Positions 53,742 to 63,422 of a stretch of DNA of 64,000 nucleotides are shown here, piece by piece. The notes under the pieces were generated by a model that worked only from the letters and a program-made list of their open reading frames with translations, was not told where the DNA came from and did no database searches. Origin of the DNA: Mycobacteriaceae bacterium (GTDB lineage: Bacteria > Actinomycetota > Actinomycetes > Mycobacteriales > Mycobacteriaceae); assembly GCA_029977845.1 (NCBI GenBank), contig JAPOKC010000003.1, forward strand, positions 56,047-120,046. The letters are read 5' to 3'. Both the position numbers and the translations under genes were made by a program. The number at the start of each line of letters is the position of its first letter. Within the stretch, counting starts at the first letter, position 1.

Positions 53742-54568
53742 GCCCGCGAGCTTACGAAGGATCTCGGCTCACCGCTGATCGGGTCGTCGAACTCGAGCCG
53801 GTGCGCCACCAGGCGCAGCGGTGCGGAGAAGTCGCCGGGCGCCACGTCCATCAGAACGGGATACAGCGGATCGTTGTCGATCGGAACACCTAGACCCGCC
53901 ATGTGCACCCGTAACTGATGAGTCCTTCCAGTCATGGGAGTCAGCCGATACCGGCCATCACCGAGCGGCTCCACATAGGTCTGCGCGTTCGGCTCCCCCG
54001 GTTCCACCGTCGCCTGCAGCATTCCGCGCCGCTTGACGATCCGGTTCGAAACCCGTTGTGGTTCAGCAAGATCCCGGCACGAGGACACCGCAAGATAGGT
54101 CTTGGCCACCTCACCACGTGCGAACAACGTTTGGTAAGCCCCCCGAACCTCCCGGCGCACGGTGAACAGCAGCACCCCGGCGGTCAGCCGGTCCAACCGG
54201 TGGGCGGGACTCAGTTCAGGCAGATCCAGCTCCCGGCGCAGCCGAACCAATGCGGTCTGCGCGACATGCGAACCGCGCGGCATGGTGGCCAGGAAGTGGG
54301 GTTTGTCCACCACAACGATGTTCTCGTCGCGGTGTAGCACCGGGATGTCGAAGGGCACCGGGACTTCCTCGGGCAGGTCGCGGTAGTGGTAGACGAACGC
54401 GCCGGCCGGCAGAACGGTCTCCGCGTCCAGCGCGACCCCGTGGACGTCGAAGACCCCACCGGCGAGCACCTTGGCCCGCGCTGCCGGGCCGAACCGGCGG
54501 CCGAACTCGTCGGCGACATTGCCGCCCTGCAGTCGTAGCCGCGCCGGGCCCAGCACGTCCTTGAGCAT
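53738..54568 (-). CDS. RluA-family pseudouridine synthase
   Basis: Isomerises uridine to pseudouridine in rRNA or tRNA. The 276-residue protein has the RluA motif HRLDRLTAGVLLFTVR with the catalytic Asp, IVVVDKPHFLATMPRG, and TGRTHQLRVHMAGLG at the substrate end. The target site cannot be told from sequence. ATG 54568 overlaps the glpD stop by one base (TGATG); its own stop meets the hydrolase start. This places it in the glpD transcript. Confidence 0.88.
   Translation of the reverse strand: MLKDVLGPARLRLQGGNVADEFGRRFGPAARAKVLAGGVFDVHGVALDAETVLPAGAFVYHYRDLPEEVPVPFDIPVLHRDENIVVVDKPHFLATMPRGSHVAQTALVRLRRELDLPELSPAHRLDRLTAGVLLFTVRREVRGAYQTLFARGEVAKTYLAVSSCRDLAEPQRVSNRIVKRRGMLQATVEPGEPNAQTYVEPLGDGRYRLTPMTGRTHQLRVHMAGLGVPIDNDPLYPVLMDVAPGDFSAPLRLVAHRLEFDDPISGEPRSFVSSRA
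53749..53754 (-). promoter_or_regulatory. -10 box of the hydrolase gene, leaderless type
   Basis: TAAGCT on the minus strand, 7 bases before ATG at 53741. It lies within the 3' end of the RluA gene. Confidence 0.4.
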
Positions 54569-56313
54569 CAGTCCAGCGGCACCGGCTCGAGGATCTCTCC
54601 CCGGGCCTCCGGCGCCGCCACCCGCAACGCGTCGGCGGACTCGTCATCCGGCTGAGTCTGTGAAAGGACCTCGGCCTCCACCCGCGCCAGATAGATCGCC
54701 ACCTCACGGTCGATGTCGGCGGCACTCCAGCCGAGGATCGGCGCGACGATCTCGGCCACCTCCCGGGCACAGTCCACCCCGCGGTGCGGGTACTCGATGG
54801 AGATCCGCATCCGGCGGGCCAGGATGTCCTCCAGGTGCAGCGCGCCCTCCGCGGCCGCGGCGTAGGCCGCTTCCACCCTCAGGTACACCGGGGCCTCGGC
54901 GATCGGCTCGAGCAGATCCGGGCTGCCGTCGGCGAGTTCGAGCACCTCGCCGATCAGCGAGCCGTACCGGTCCAATAGGTGGCGCACCCGGTAGGGATGC
55001 AGGTCGTACTCCTTGCCGACGTGATCGGTCTGGTTCACCAGTGCGAAATAACCGTCGGCGCCCAGCAGTGGCACCTTCTCGGTGATCGACGGCGCAACCC
55101 GGGACGGCACGAAATCAGACGCGGCGTCGACGGCGTCGGCGGCCATCACCCGGTAGGTGGTGTACTTGCCGCCCGCGATGGCGACCAGTCCCGGCGTCGG
55201 CACCCCGACCGCGTGCTCGCGGGACAGCTTGGAGGTCTCCTCACTCTCACCGTGCAGCAACGGCCGCAGTCCGGCGTACACCCCGTCGATGTCGTCGTGG
55301 CTCAACGGTGTGGCCAGCACGGTGTTGACGGTGTCGAGGATGTAGTCGATATCGGCCTTGGTCGCCGCCGGATGCGCCAGGTCCAGATTCCAGTCCGTGT
55401 CGGTGGTGCCGATGATCCAGTGCGTTCCCCACGGGATGATGAACAGCACCGACTTCTCGGTGCGCAGGATGATGGCCACCTCGCTGACGATCCGGTCGCG
55501 CGGCACCACGATGTGCACGCCCTTGGACGCCCGCACCCGGAACCGTCCGCGCTGCCGGGACAGCGCCTGGATCTCGTCGGTCCACACTCCGGTGGCATTG
55601 ATGACAACATGACCGCGCACCTCGGTGAGCGCGCCGTCCTCGGAGTCGCGAACCGTCACACCGACCACCCGGTCGCCCTCGGTGAGCATTCCCACCACCT
55701 GAGTCGAGGTCCGCACCACCGCGCCGTAGTGCGCAGCTGTGCGTGCGACGGTCATGGTGTGCCGCGCGTCGTCGACAACGGTGTCGTAGTAGCGGATACC
55801 GCCGATCAGCGCACCCCGCTTGAGTCCGGGAGCCAGTCGCAGCGCCCCTGCCTTGGTCAGGTGCCTCTGCGCGGGAACGGATTTCGCCCCGCCGAGCTGG
55901 TCGTAGAGAAAGATGCCGGCCGCGATGTAAGGCCGCTCCCACCACCGGTTGGTCAGCGGGAAAAGGAACGGCAACGGCTTGACCAGATGCGGCGCCAGCG
56001 TCGTCAGCGAGAGTTCGCGTTCGTGCAGTGCCTCGCGCACCAGTCCGAACTCCAGCTGCTCGAGGTAGCGCAGGCCGCCGTGGAACATCTTGGAGCTTCG
56101 ACTGGAAGTGCCGGAGGCGAAGTCGCGGGCCTCGACCAGCGCAACCTTCAGCCCACGGGTGGCGGCATCCAGCGCGGCGCCGGCCCCCACCACACCGCCG
56201 CCGATGACGACGACGTCGAACTGTTCGCTGCCGAGGCGCTCCCAGGCCTCTGCCCGTTGGGAGGGCCCGAGGAAGGTCTGGCCGTTGCCCGGTCTCAGGA
56301 TCGGGTCACTCAT
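54568..56313 (-). CDS. glpD: Glycerol-3-phosphate dehydrogenase, FAD-dependent (GlpD2-like)
   Basis: Membrane-associated oxidation of glycerol 3-phosphate to dihydroxyacetone phosphate, feeding quinone. The 581-residue protein has an N-terminal FAD motif (VVIGGGVVGAGAALDAATRG), GTSSRSSKMFHGGLRYLE, GVWTDEI in the middle, and GGKYTTYRVMA near residue 390. The C-terminal GlpD_C domain is complete. ATG 56313 is 7 bases after a TAGCCT box at the end of lpdA. It corresponds to glpD2 (Rv3302c), next to lpdA. Confidence 0.93.
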   Translation of the reverse strand: MSDPILRPGNGQTFLGPSQRAEAWERLGSEQFDVVVIGGGVVGAGAALDAATRGLKVALVEARDFASGTSSRSSKMFHGGLRYLEQLEFGLVREALHERELSLTTLAPHLVKPLPFLFPLTNRWWERPYIAAGIFLYDQLGGAKSVPAQRHLTKAGALRLAPGLKRGALIGGIRYYDTVVDDARHTMTVARTAAHYGAVVRTSTQVVGMLTEGDRVVGVTVRDSEDGALTEVRGHVVINATGVWTDEIQALSRQRGRFRVRASKGVHIVVPRDRIVSEVAIILRTEKSVLFIIPWGTHWIIGTTDTDWNLDLAHPAATKADIDYILDTVNTVLATPLSHDDIDGVYAGLRPLLHGESEETSKLSREHAVGVPTPGLVAIAGGKYTTYRVMAADAVDAASDFVPSRVAPSITEKVPLLGADGYFALVNQTDHVGKEYDLHPYRVRHLLDRYGSLIGEVLELADGSPDLLEPIAEAPVYLRVEAAYAAAAEGALHLEDILARRMRISIEYPHRGVDCAREVAEIVAPILGWSAADIDREVAIYLARVEAEVLSQTQPDDESADALRVAAPEARGEILEPVPLD

Positions 56314-56320
56314 GGGCGCA

Positions 56321-56326
56321 AGGCTA
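56321..56326 (-). promoter_or_regulatory. -10 box of glpD, leaderless type
   Basis: TAGCCT on the minus strand, 7 bases before ATG at 56313. It overlaps the lpdA stop codon. Confidence 0.45.
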
Positions 56327-57730
56327 GTCCAGATCGTCGTGGGCCATCAGCCGACGGGCCGCCTCCACGATGGATCCCGACAGCGACGGGTAGACCGACA
56401 GGGTCTGGGCCAGGTCGGTGACGGTGATGCGGTTCTGCACGGCCAGGGCGACCGGCAGAATCAGCTCGGAGGCGATCGGCGCGACGATCACCCCGCCGAT
56501 CACCACCCCGGTGGCCGGGCGGCAGAAGATCTTGACGAAACCCCGGCGCAGCAGCGACATCTTGGCCCGCGCGTTGGTGGTCAGCGGCAGGGTCAGGGTG
56601 CGGGCCGGCACGGTCCCGTCGTCGATGGCCGACTGCGGCACCCCGACCGCCGCGATCTCCGGACGGGTGAAGGTCGCCGAGGCCACCGTGCGCAGCCGGA
56701 TCGGGGACACTCCCTCACCGAGTGCGTGATACATCGCGATGCGGCCCTGCATCGCCGCCACCGAAGCCAGTGGAAGCAGACCGGTGCAATCGCCCGCGGC
56801 ATAGATCCCCGCCGCGGTGGTGCGTGAGACCCGGTCCACCGGGATGTAGCCGCCCGCATTCACCTCGATCCCTACCCGCTCCAGACCCAGCCCGGCGGTG
56901 TTGGGCACCGAGCCGATACTCATCAGCGCGTGGCTGCCGTCGACGGTGCGCCCATCGGCCAGATGCACCCGGACACCGGTCTCGGTGTGGCTCACCGAGT
57001 CGCACCGGCCGTTCTTCACCAGCGCCACACCACGTTCGGCGAAGACGTCCTCCAGCAGGGCGGCGGCGTCGCTGTCCTCGTGCGGCAGGATCTGGTCGCG
57101 GCTGGCCACTACGGTCACCGGGACGCCGAGTTCGGTGTAGGCGTTGCACATCTCGGCGCCGGTGACACCGGAGCCGACGATCACCAGATGTTCCGGAAGT
57201 TCGGTCAGGTCGTAGAGCTGCCGCCAGTTCAGGATGCGCCGGCCGTCCGGAACCGCACCCGGCAGCACCCGCGGGCTGGCGCCGGTGGCGATGAGCACCA
57301 CATCGGCCTTGAGCACACCCTCCTGTCCCGCGGATGTGGTGACTCTCACACGATGGTGGGCCATCCCGGGCACGTCGTCGATCAGTTCGGCCCGGCCGCC
57401 GACGATGTTGACCTTCTCCCGCAACAGCTGCGAGGCGATGTCGGCCGACTGCGAACTGGCCAGCGTCTTGACGCGATTGTTGATCTGACTGAGCGTGATC
57501 TTGGCGTCCTCGATACCGATGTCGAACCCCAGGCCGGACGCCCGTCGCAGCTCGGTGCGCACACCGGTGGAGGCGATGAAGGTCTTGGACGGCACACAGT
57601 CGAACAGCACGCAGGCACCGCCCATGCCATTGGGATCGATTACCGTCACCTCGGCGCCGCGGGTGGCGGCCACCAGGGCCGCCTCGTAGCCGGCCGGGCC
57701 CCCTCCGATGATCACGATCCGGGTCGTCAC
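56324..57730 (-). CDS. lpdA: NAD(P)H quinone reductase LpdA
   Basis: A 468-residue flavoprotein disulfide reductase family member. The FAD motif IVIIGGGPAGYEAALVAATR is followed by the redox loop GGACVLFDCVPSKT with a CxxxxC pair. LVIVGSGVTGAEMCNAYTEL binds NAD(P), and AAGDCTGLLPLASVA is the second FAD motif. The characterised M. tuberculosis LpdA (Rv3303c) is a quinone reductase rather than a lipoamide dehydrogenase. The C-terminus here (SVYPSLSGSIVEAARRL) lacks the His-Pro catalytic motif expected of true dehydrogenases, in line with that. GTG 57730 is the start. Confidence 0.93.
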   Translation of the reverse strand: MTTRIVIIGGGPAGYEAALVAATRGAEVTVIDPNGMGGACVLFDCVPSKTFIASTGVRTELRRASGLGFDIGIEDAKITLSQINNRVKTLASSQSADIASQLLREKVNIVGGRAELIDDVPGMAHHRVRVTTSAGQEGVLKADVVLIATGASPRVLPGAVPDGRRILNWRQLYDLTELPEHLVIVGSGVTGAEMCNAYTELGVPVTVVASRDQILPHEDSDAAALLEDVFAERGVALVKNGRCDSVSHTETGVRVHLADGRTVDGSHALMSIGSVPNTAGLGLERVGIEVNAGGYIPVDRVSRTTAAGIYAAGDCTGLLPLASVAAMQGRIAMYHALGEGVSPIRLRTVASATFTRPEIAAVGVPQSAIDDGTVPARTLTLPLTTNARAKMSLLRRGFVKIFCRPATGVVIGGVIVAPIASELILPVALAVQNRITVTDLAQTLSVYPSLSGSIVEAARRLMAHDDLD

Positions 57731-57754
57731 GCGCCCATCTAAGCACCGAGGCCG

Positions 57755-57760
57755 TAATCT
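57755..57760 (+). promoter_or_regulatory. -10 box of the gamma-glutamylcyclotransferase gene
   Basis: TAATCT lies 6 bases before GTG at 57767. Confidence 0.4.
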
Positions 57761-57766
57761 TGCTGG

Positions 57767-58246
57767 GTGCCGCTTTACGCCGCCTACGGGTCGAACATGG
57801 ATCCCGAACAGATGCTGCAGCGGGCACCGCACTCCCCGATGGCCGGCACCGGATGGCTCTACGGCTGGCGGCTGACGTTCGCCGGCGAGGACATCGGCTG
57901 GGAGGGCGCACTGGCCACCCTGGTCGAGGATCCGATGTCGCGGGTGTTCGTCGTTCTCTACGACGTGACCCCCCTCGACGAGCAGAACATGGACCGCTGG
58001 GAGGGCTCGGAGATGGGCCTGCACAAAAAGATCCGCTGCCGGATCGACCGCGAGTCCTCCGACACCTCAACCGAACCGACGCTGGCCTGGCTCTACGTGA
58101 TCGACGCCTGGGAGGGCGGACTGCCCTCGGCCCGCTATCTCGGGGTGATGTCCGATGCGGCGGAGGTGGCCGGCGCGCCGGCTGAGTATGTGCACGACAT
58201 CCGCACCCGTCCGGCGCGCAACGTGGGGCCCGGGCCCGCCGAATAG
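57767..58246 (+). CDS. Gamma-glutamylcyclotransferase-like protein (Rv3304-like)
   Basis: A 159-residue GGCT-fold protein. The N-terminal YAAYGSNMDPEQM carries the substrate-loop YGSN, and WEGSEMGLHKK and a YLGVM-type strand belong to the same fold. Glutamates in GWEGALATLV and DRWEGSEMG are candidates for the catalytic acid. The substrate is unknown. It is divergent from lpdA across a 36-base gap and followed by repeat copy C. Confidence 0.85.
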   Translation: MPLYAAYGSNMDPEQMLQRAPHSPMAGTGWLYGWRLTFAGEDIGWEGALATLVEDPMSRVFVVLYDVTPLDEQNMDRWEGSEMGLHKKIRCRIDRESSDTSTEPTLAWLYVIDAWEGGLPSARYLGVMSDAAEVAGAPAEYVHDIRTRPARNVGPGPAE

Positions 58247-58260
58247 CCCGTCCCCCCGGC

Positions 58261-58293
58261 GCGAGCGTGCGTGTCGGCAGGCCGACACGCCGC
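58261..58293. repeat. Intergenic palindromic repeat, copy C
   Basis: Copy C is the shortest of the four. GCGTGTCGGC (58269-58278) pairs with GCCGACACGC (58281-58290), a perfect 10-bp stem with two bases between. Its long arm (GCGAGCGTGCGTG) points the opposite way from copies A and D. Confidence 0.7.
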
Positions 58294-58296
58294 TAT

Positions 58297-58347
58297 TGCG
58301 CAACTTTCATGCACCCTCACGCCGCCCGAGCGCGACCAAGTTGCGCA
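58297..58347. repeat. Separated 10-bp inverted repeat at the end of the DUF559-type gene
   Basis: TGCGCAACTT (58297-58306) and AAGTTGCGCA (58338-58347) are perfect inverted partners with 31 bases between. The stop codon of the DUF559-type gene lies in the loop. No T-tract follows, so it is a weak candidate terminator or RNA-processing site. Confidence 0.45.
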
Positions 58348-59204
58348 CCGATCCGCTCGACGAGCATCCTCGGCCTGCGCCTGACGTCGCCGGCAACGAT
58401 CGGGACGACCACCCAGCCCAGATCTTGTAAGGCAGCCAGCCGCTCACGGTCCCGTCGCATCGCCTCTGCCCCGGAGTGCGATTCCTCGCCGTCGTACTCC
58501 GCGGCGATCTTGAACCGCGGCCAGGCGAAATCGACCCTACGCAGCTGCCCCCGGGAGTCGACGATCTCGTATTGCAGGTCGGGCGTCGGCAGCCCGCCGT
58601 CGATCATCACCAGCCGCGCTTCACTTTCCATGGGGGATTCGGCGCGCCCGTCGGCAAGTGCGAGCAACGCCCGAACCTTCACGATTCCCCGCCGTCCCGC
58701 CTGCGCTGCGGCCGCGCGGACCAGATCCACGCGGTCGCATGTTCCCGACCGCAGCGCGGCGTCCAGCGTCGCCAAGGCCCTCGGCCTCCGCAGGCTGCGC
58801 GCAACTTCGATCGCCGTCCATGCGGGAGCCGTGGCCGGCCGGCCCAGCACCGTGATCACCGGGGCGCCCTCGCGGCGGTGAATGACGAGCCCATCCGCAG
58901 CCCGCAGTTGATGCCTTGACGGGTTCAGCACGTGGAGGGCGGATCCGCCCTCCGTGTCGAATCCGAAGGCCCGGGCGGCCGTGCCCAGACACATGACGAC
59001 CTCCTCGCCGCAGGAAAGGTCCAAGCCTCGCAGCATCAATCGCTCATCGATAGCGCCCACGCTGTAGACACCGCGCCAGATACGCGCCACCGCTGCGCAA
59101 TCCAGCAGTTGCTCGAGATGCCACCGGCTGACCAGTTCCATGATCTGCGCAGCCGTGGCAACGCCGCCCTGGCGACCGAAGAGTTCGACCAGCCCTTCAT
59201 CCAT
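58317..59204 (-). CDS. AbiEi-like N-terminus with DUF559/Vsr-type nuclease-fold C-terminus
   Basis: A 295-residue protein. Residues 1-50 resemble the winged-helix start of AbiEi-type antitoxin-like proteins (FGRQGGVATAAQIMELVSRW, RIWRGVYSVG). Residues about 190-290 have the DUF559/very-short-patch-repair-like layout (ESPMESEARLVMIDGG, VDFAW, AAEYDGEESHSG, RDRERLAALQDLGWVVV), with Glu/Asp/Glu positions of a PD-(D/E)XK site. Many mycobacterial genomes carry such genes; their role is unknown, though nucleic-acid binding or defence is likely. No toxin partner is next to it. Repeat copies C and D lie on either side in opposite orientation. Confidence 0.75.
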   Translation of the reverse strand: MDEGLVELFGRQGGVATAAQIMELVSRWHLEQLLDCAAVARIWRGVYSVGAIDERLMLRGLDLSCGEEVVMCLGTAARAFGFDTEGGSALHVLNPSRHQLRAADGLVIHRREGAPVITVLGRPATAPAWTAIEVARSLRRPRALATLDAALRSGTCDRVDLVRAAAAQAGRRGIVKVRALLALADGRAESPMESEARLVMIDGGLPTPDLQYEIVDSRGQLRRVDFAWPRFKIAAEYDGEESHSGAEAMRRDRERLAALQDLGWVVVPIVAGDVRRRPRMLVERIGAQLGRARAA

Positions 59205-59264
59205 TTCGCCATGGTCAGTCCTTCTTGGGGCCGGCGCTATTCACTTCGCGCACGCTTGTGGACA

Positions 59265-59325
59265 GCGAACGTGCGCGGAATAGACGACATCACGGCGTGT
59301 CGGGACTCCGACACGCACGCTCGCG
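59265..59325. repeat. Intergenic palindromic repeat, copy D
   Basis: Arms GCGAACGTGCGC and GCACGCTCGCG flank the hairpin GCGTGTCGG (59295-59303) and CCGACACGC (59308-59316) with a four-base loop. It is the best full-length example and is arranged as in copy A. Confidence 0.75.
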
Positions 59326-59336
59326 GCTAGCGGGGG

Positions 59337-60290
59337 TCAGCGCCGCACGAATTCCCAAGCGTCTGAGACGATCTCGTCGATCGTCGTCCGGCTGGGATTC
59401 CAGCCGAGCTCCCGCATGGCGCGCGCACTGGAGGCGATCAGCACCGCCGGATCGCCGGGACGCCGATCCACCTCGCGGGCCGGGATCGGATGTCCGGTCA
59501 CCCGACGACAGCAGTCGATGACCTCGCGCACGCTGAATCCGGCACCGCTGCCCAGGTTGTAGATGCTGTGCACCCCCGCGCATGTGTGCTGCAGGGCGAG
59601 CAGATGCGCGTCGGCCAGATCCCGGACATGGATGTAGTCCCGGATGCAGGTGCCGTCGGCGGTCGGCCAGTCGTTCCCGTAGACCGCAATCTCGGCCCGC
59701 TGACCACTTGCGACCTGCAGGATCAACGGGATCAGATGGGTCTCGACCCCGTGCCGCTCACCCAGTCCGCCGTAGGCCCCGGCCACGTTGAAGTACCGCA
59801 GGCTGGTGGCGGCCAGTCCGTGGGCCTTGGCGTAGGAGGTGATGGCGAGATCGATCGCCAGTTTGGTCGCCCCGTAGGCGTTCGTCGGCCGGGTCGGCGC
59901 GTCCTCGGTGATCGGCACCGACTCGGGTTCCCCGTAGGTGGCCGCCGTCGATGAGAACACCATCCGCGGCACCCCGGCGGTGCGCATCACCTCAAGCAGT
60001 TCGAGTGTCTTGATGACGTTGCCGCGCCAGTACTTCTCCGGTTCGGCCACCGATTCACCGACGAGTGACTTCGCCGCGAAGTGCAGGACCCCGTCGAACG
60101 AGCCGTCACCCAGCAGCGAAGCGGCGGCCGCCACCATGTCGTCATGCACGAACACTGCCCCGTAAGGCACCGCGTCGGCGTTACCGGTCGACAGATCGTC
60201 GACCACCACCACCTGATTGCCTTGTTCCAGAAGCACTTTCGCACAGACGCTGCCAACGTAGCCGGCGCCGCCGGTCACCAGAAGCTTCAC
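59337..60290 (-). CDS. galE: UDP-glucose 4-epimerase
   Basis: Interconverts UDP-glucose and UDP-galactose, needed for galactan of the cell wall. The 317-residue SDR has the cofactor loop [32 protein letters not shown] with the catalytic Ser/Thr, and YGATK with Tyr/Lys. It also has [16 protein letters not shown], a typical GalE substrate motif. Length and layout are complete. Start ATG 60290 overlaps the amidohydrolase stop by 4 bases (ATGA). galE at this spot is not part of the M. tuberculosis Rv3303-Rv3311 order, so it looks like a local insertion. Confidence 0.9.
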   Translation of the reverse strand: MKLLVTGGAGYVGSVCAKVLLEQGNQVVVVDDLSTGNADAVPYGAVFVHDDMVAAAASLLGDGSFDGVLHFAAKSLVGESVAEPEKYWRGNVIKTLELLEVMRTAGVPRMVFSSTAATYGEPESVPITEDAPTRPTNAYGATKLAIDLAITSYAKAHGLAATSLRYFNVAGAYGGLGERHGVETHLIPLILQVASGQRAEIAVYGNDWPTADGTCIRDYIHVRDLADAHLLALQHTCAGVHSIYNLGSGAGFSVREVIDCCRRVTGHPIPAREVDRRPGDPAVLIASSARAMRELGWNPSRTTIDEIVSDAWEFVRR

Positions 60291-61459
60291 GCGAAAGACG
60301 CCGCCTGATCGATGACGTTGACCAGCACCCGGACCCCGATGCCCAGTGCGCGTTCGTCGAGATCGAAGTTCGGCTGGTGCAGATCCAGCTGCGGACCCTC
60401 ACCGCCCCACACCCCCAACCGCGCCATCGCGCCGGGCACCTCCTCGAGATACCAGGAGAAGTCCTCGCCGCCACCGGACTGCTGGGTGTCGGCGAGTGCG
60501 TCCGGACCGACCTCCTCGATGGCGTGGGTCATGATCTGGGTGGAACGCTCCTCGTTGATCACCGGCGGAACACCCCGGTGGTATTGCAGCGAGTGTTCGA
60601 TCCCCAACGGGGCAAGAAGGCCCGAAACCGTATCCCGAACAAGGCTTTCCATCTCGATCCAGGTGTCCCGACTGGCTGTGCGCACGGTGCCGAACAGGGT
60701 GCCGATCTGAGGGATCGCGTTGGCGGCGACACCGGCGTTGACGGCTCCCCAGACCATCACCGTGCCGTTGCGCGGGTCGATTCGACGCGACAGCACACCG
60801 GGGAGTCCGGTGATGACGGTGCCCATGCCGTAGATCAGATCCGAGGTCAGGTGCGGCCGCGAGGTGTGCCCGCCGGGTGAGAACAGGGTGATCTCGATCG
60901 AATCGGCCGCCGAGGTGATCGGCCCGGCGGTGATGGCGACCCGGCCGACCGCCAGTCGCGGATCGCAGTGCAGCGCGAAGATTCTCGACACCCCGGTCAG
61001 CACTCCGGCGGCGATCGCGTCGATCGCACCCCCCGGCATCAGTTCCTCGGCCGCCTGGAAGATCAGCCGGACGCCCACGGGGAGTTCGGGGACCGTGGCC
61101 AGTGCCGTCGCCGCACCCAGCACCATCGCGACATGCGCGTCGTGGCCGCAGGCGTGTGCGACTCCGGGCAAGCTCGAGGAGTATGGCGCCCCGGTCCGTT
61201 CAGTCATCGGCAATGCGTCCATATCGGCCCGCAGCGCGATCCGCGGCGCGTGTTCGGGTCCGAAGTCGCAGGTCAGGCCGGTGCCACCGGGCAGTACCTT
61301 GGGATTCAGTCCGGCCTCGACGAGCCGGTCGGCGACGAACTGGGTGGTGGCGAACTCCTGCCGCCCCAATTCGGGGTGGCGGTGGAGGTGACGGCGCCAC
61401 CCGACGAGATCGTCGTAATGGGCGGCCAGCCACGACTCAGCGGTGTCGGCCAACGGCAT
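60287..61459 (-). CDS. amiA1: M20 family amidohydrolase AmiA1-like
   Basis: A 390-residue zinc-dependent M20 peptidase/N-acyl amino acid amidohydrolase. It has [31 protein letters not shown] with zinc ligands, [13 protein letters not shown] with the catalytic Glu, and a second dimerisation domain. It hydrolyses amide bonds of small N-acyl or peptide substrates; the natural substrate is not known. The orthologue in M. tuberculosis is amiA1 (Rv3305c). It lies 12 bases upstream of upp's 3' side and is coupled to galE. Confidence 0.88.
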   Translation of the reverse strand: MPLADTAESWLAAHYDDLVGWRRHLHRHPELGRQEFATTQFVADRLVEAGLNPKVLPGGTGLTCDFGPEHAPRIALRADMDALPMTERTGAPYSSSLPGVAHACGHDAHVAMVLGAATALATVPELPVGVRLIFQAAEELMPGGAIDAIAAGVLTGVSRIFALHCDPRLAVGRVAITAGPITSAADSIEITLFSPGGHTSRPHLTSDLIYGMGTVITGLPGVLSRRIDPRNGTVMVWGAVNAGVAANAIPQIGTLFGTVRTASRDTWIEMESLVRDTVSGLLAPLGIEHSLQYHRGVPPVINEERSTQIMTHAIEEVGPDALADTQQSGGGEDFSWYLEEVPGAMARLGVWGGEGPQLDLHQPNFDLDERALGIGVRVLVNVIDQAASFA

Positions 61460-61471
61460 GCTCGAAGTATG

Positions 61472-62095
61472 TCACCGGGGCCCGAACTGCCGGTCCCCCG
61501 CGTCACCCAACCCCGGGACGATGTAGGCGGCGTCGTTGAGTCCGTCGTCCACAGCGGCGGTGAACAACCGCGCTCCCGGGGCCACCCGCTCCACAGCGGC
61601 GATGCCCTGCGGCGCACACACAATGCAGACCATCGTGATGTCGTGTGCTCCCCGGTTCTGCAGCAGTTCGATCGTGTAGGCCATCGACCCTCCGGTGGCC
61701 AGCATCGGATCCAGCACCATCACCGGGATCTCGCGCAGATCAGCCGGCAGCGACTCCAGATAAGGGGTCGGCCGGTGGGTCCTCTCGTCGCGGGCCACGC
61801 CGACGAACCCGACCAGGGCCTCCGGGATGAGCGCGTGCGCCTGGTCCACCATGCCCAGACCGGCCCGCAGCACCGGAACCAGCAAGGGCGGGCTGGCCAG
61901 CCGCGACCCGATGGTGTCGGCGACCGGGGTGCGGACCATGATCTGCTCGCGCGGCGCATCCCGGGTGGCCTCGTAGACCAGCATGTGGGTCAGATCTCGC
62001 AGGGCCGCCCGGAACCCGGCGTTGTCGGTGCGCTCGTCGCGCAGGGTGGTCAGCCGGGCAGCGGCCAGCGGGTGGTCGACGACACGCACGTCCAT
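61472..62095 (-). CDS. upp: Uracil phosphoribosyltransferase
   Basis: Salvages uracil to UMP with PRPP. The 207-residue protein has [20 protein letters not shown], the [24 protein letters not shown] loop, and [12 protein letters not shown] at the uracil end. ATG at 62095 has a TACAGT box 8 bases upstream; a larger upstream frame on the same strand is not needed. It is divergent from satS with 33 bases between the start codons. Confidence 0.95.
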   Translation of the reverse strand: MDVRVVDHPLAAARLTTLRDERTDNAGFRAALRDLTHMLVYEATRDAPREQIMVRTPVADTIGSRLASPPLLVPVLRAGLGMVDQAHALIPEALVGFVGVARDERTHRPTPYLESLPADLREIPVMVLDPMLATGGSMAYTIELLQNRGAHDITMVCIVCAPQGIAAVERVAPGARLFTAAVDDGLNDAAYIVPGLGDAGDRQFGPR

Positions 62096-62103
62096 GGGCA
62101 CAA

Positions 62104-62109
62104 ACTGTA
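62104..62109 (-). promoter_or_regulatory. -10 box of upp, leaderless type
   Basis: TACAGT on the minus strand, 8 bases before ATG at 62095. It faces the satS box at 62116. Confidence 0.4.
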
Positions 62110-62115
62110 GGTCGT

Positions 62116-62121
62116 TAGGCT
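62116..62121 (+). promoter_or_regulatory. -10 box of satS, leaderless type
   Basis: TAGGCT lies 7 bases before ATG at 62129. Confidence 0.45.
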
Positions 62122-62128
62122 GTCCGGC

Positions 62129-63391
62129 ATGGCAGCAGAGCTGGTACCGATCCGTCTCGTCCTCACCGCCGGTGACCTGTACACCCTGTGGGCGCCGAGG
62201 TGGCGCGAGGACGGCGAGGAGTGGGAGGGGTTCCTCGGCAAGGGCGACGACGTGTACGCCTTCGAATCGGTCGCGGACCTGGCGGGCTTCGTGCGAACCA
62301 ACACCGACAACGACCTCACCGATCACCCGGCCTGGGCGCGGCTGACCCGGGCCAACGCCCACAAGCTGCAGCCCGCCGAGGACCGGCCGGCCGATCTGAT
62401 CGCGGTCGAGGAACTGCTCGCCGAGAAACCGACCAAGGACTCGGTCGACACGCTGACCCACACGATGGCGGTGGTGTCCTCACTCGGGTCGGTGTGCGAG
62501 CTGGCCACGGTGACCCGGTTCTTCAACGGCAATCCCAACCTGGGCCTGCTGGCCGGCGGCATCGAGCAGTTCGAGGGCCGGGCCGGACGAAAGCGCTGGG
62601 ACAGCGTCGGGGACATCGTCGCGCGGGGATGGGACGACGTGCTGTCGGCGGTCGACGAGATCGTCACCACGCCGAAGGTCGATGCAGCAGCGTCGGCGAA
62701 GGCCGCCGCCGAACTCGCCGAACCGTACGAGGCGACCGCCGACGACGAGGACCTCGTCATCGAGACCGAAGATGACGAGGACGACGAGACCGTGGTCGAG
62801 CGCGGCGCGGTTGCCGCCGCGGGAAGCTCCGTGCTCGGCGGCGACGCGAAGTTCTGGGAGCACGTCGGCATCGATCCGGTGCGCGTGATGGCAAGCGGCG
62901 GAACGCTTTACACGCTGCGCTGCTACTTCGACGAGAAGCCGGTGTTCCTCGGCCGCAACGGCCGGATCAGTGTGTTCCCCTCCGAACGCACGCTGGCCCG
63001 CTATCTGGCCGACGAGCACGACCACGATCTGGCAGACCTGAGCACCTACGAGGACATCCGCACCGCGGCTACCGACGGCTCGCTTCGCGTCGACGTCAAC
63101 GAGGACAACATCTATGTCCTCAACGGCTTGTCCGACGACATCTCCGGCGGCCCGGACGCCATCGACCACGATCAGTTCGCGCTGGCGATCGAGTTCGTCC
63201 GGGACGTCGGCGACTACTCCGAGGACGACACCGTCGACACCCTGCTGGCCGCGGACACCAAGCTCGGCCAACTGGTCGGCTACGTGCTGGATCCGGAGTC
63301 GGCTGAGCGACCCAACGGCCCCTACAACCAGGCCGTGGCGGAGTGGGAACAGCTCGAGCGCTTTGTGGAGTCGCGGCTTCGGCGCGAGTGA
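62129..63391 (+). CDS. satS: SecA2-pathway export chaperone SatS (Rv3311-like)
   Basis: A 420-residue cytoplasmic protein matching Rv3311, described as a chaperone that protects SecA2-dependent export substrates in M. tuberculosis. It has two similar halves, each with a strand-rich start ([36 protein letters not shown]) and LAGFVRTN / [16 protein letters not shown] helices. They are joined by an acidic linker (about 205-235, [16 protein letters not shown]). The tandem design was read directly from the translation. No signal peptide is present. It starts at ATG 62129, 7 bases after a TAGGCT box. The conserved backbone ends with this gene. Confidence 0.85.
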   Translation: MAAELVPIRLVLTAGDLYTLWAPRWREDGEEWEGFLGKGDDVYAFESVADLAGFVRTNTDNDLTDHPAWARLTRANAHKLQPAEDRPADLIAVEELLAEKPTKDSVDTLTHTMAVVSSLGSVCELATVTRFFNGNPNLGLLAGGIEQFEGRAGRKRWDSVGDIVARGWDDVLSAVDEIVTTPKVDAAASAKAAAELAEPYEATADDEDLVIETEDDEDDETVVERGAVAAAGSSVLGGDAKFWEHVGIDPVRVMASGGTLYTLRCYFDEKPVFLGRNGRISVFPSERTLARYLADEHDHDLADLSTYEDIRTAATDGSLRVDVNEDNIYVLNGLSDDISGGPDAIDHDQFALAIEFVRDVGDYSEDDTVDTLLAADTKLGQLVGYVLDPESAERPNGPYNQAVAEWEQLERFVESRLRRE

Positions 63392-63422
63392 CGGTTGCTG
63401 ATGCTCCTATTGGCGCTAGGGG

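Noticed and set aside
54979..56421. A 480-codon plus-strand frame
   Set aside because: It is antisense to glpD and made of His/Arg/Gly-rich low complexity.
58317..59204. Toxin-antitoxin pair call for the AbiEi-like gene
   Set aside because: There is no toxin-like partner (AbiEii nucleotidyltransferase) on either side; the gene stands alone between repeat copies.
63392..63422. Possible terminator or IS end after satS
   Set aside because: There is no hairpin with a T-tract and no inverted repeat; IS110 elements have none to find.
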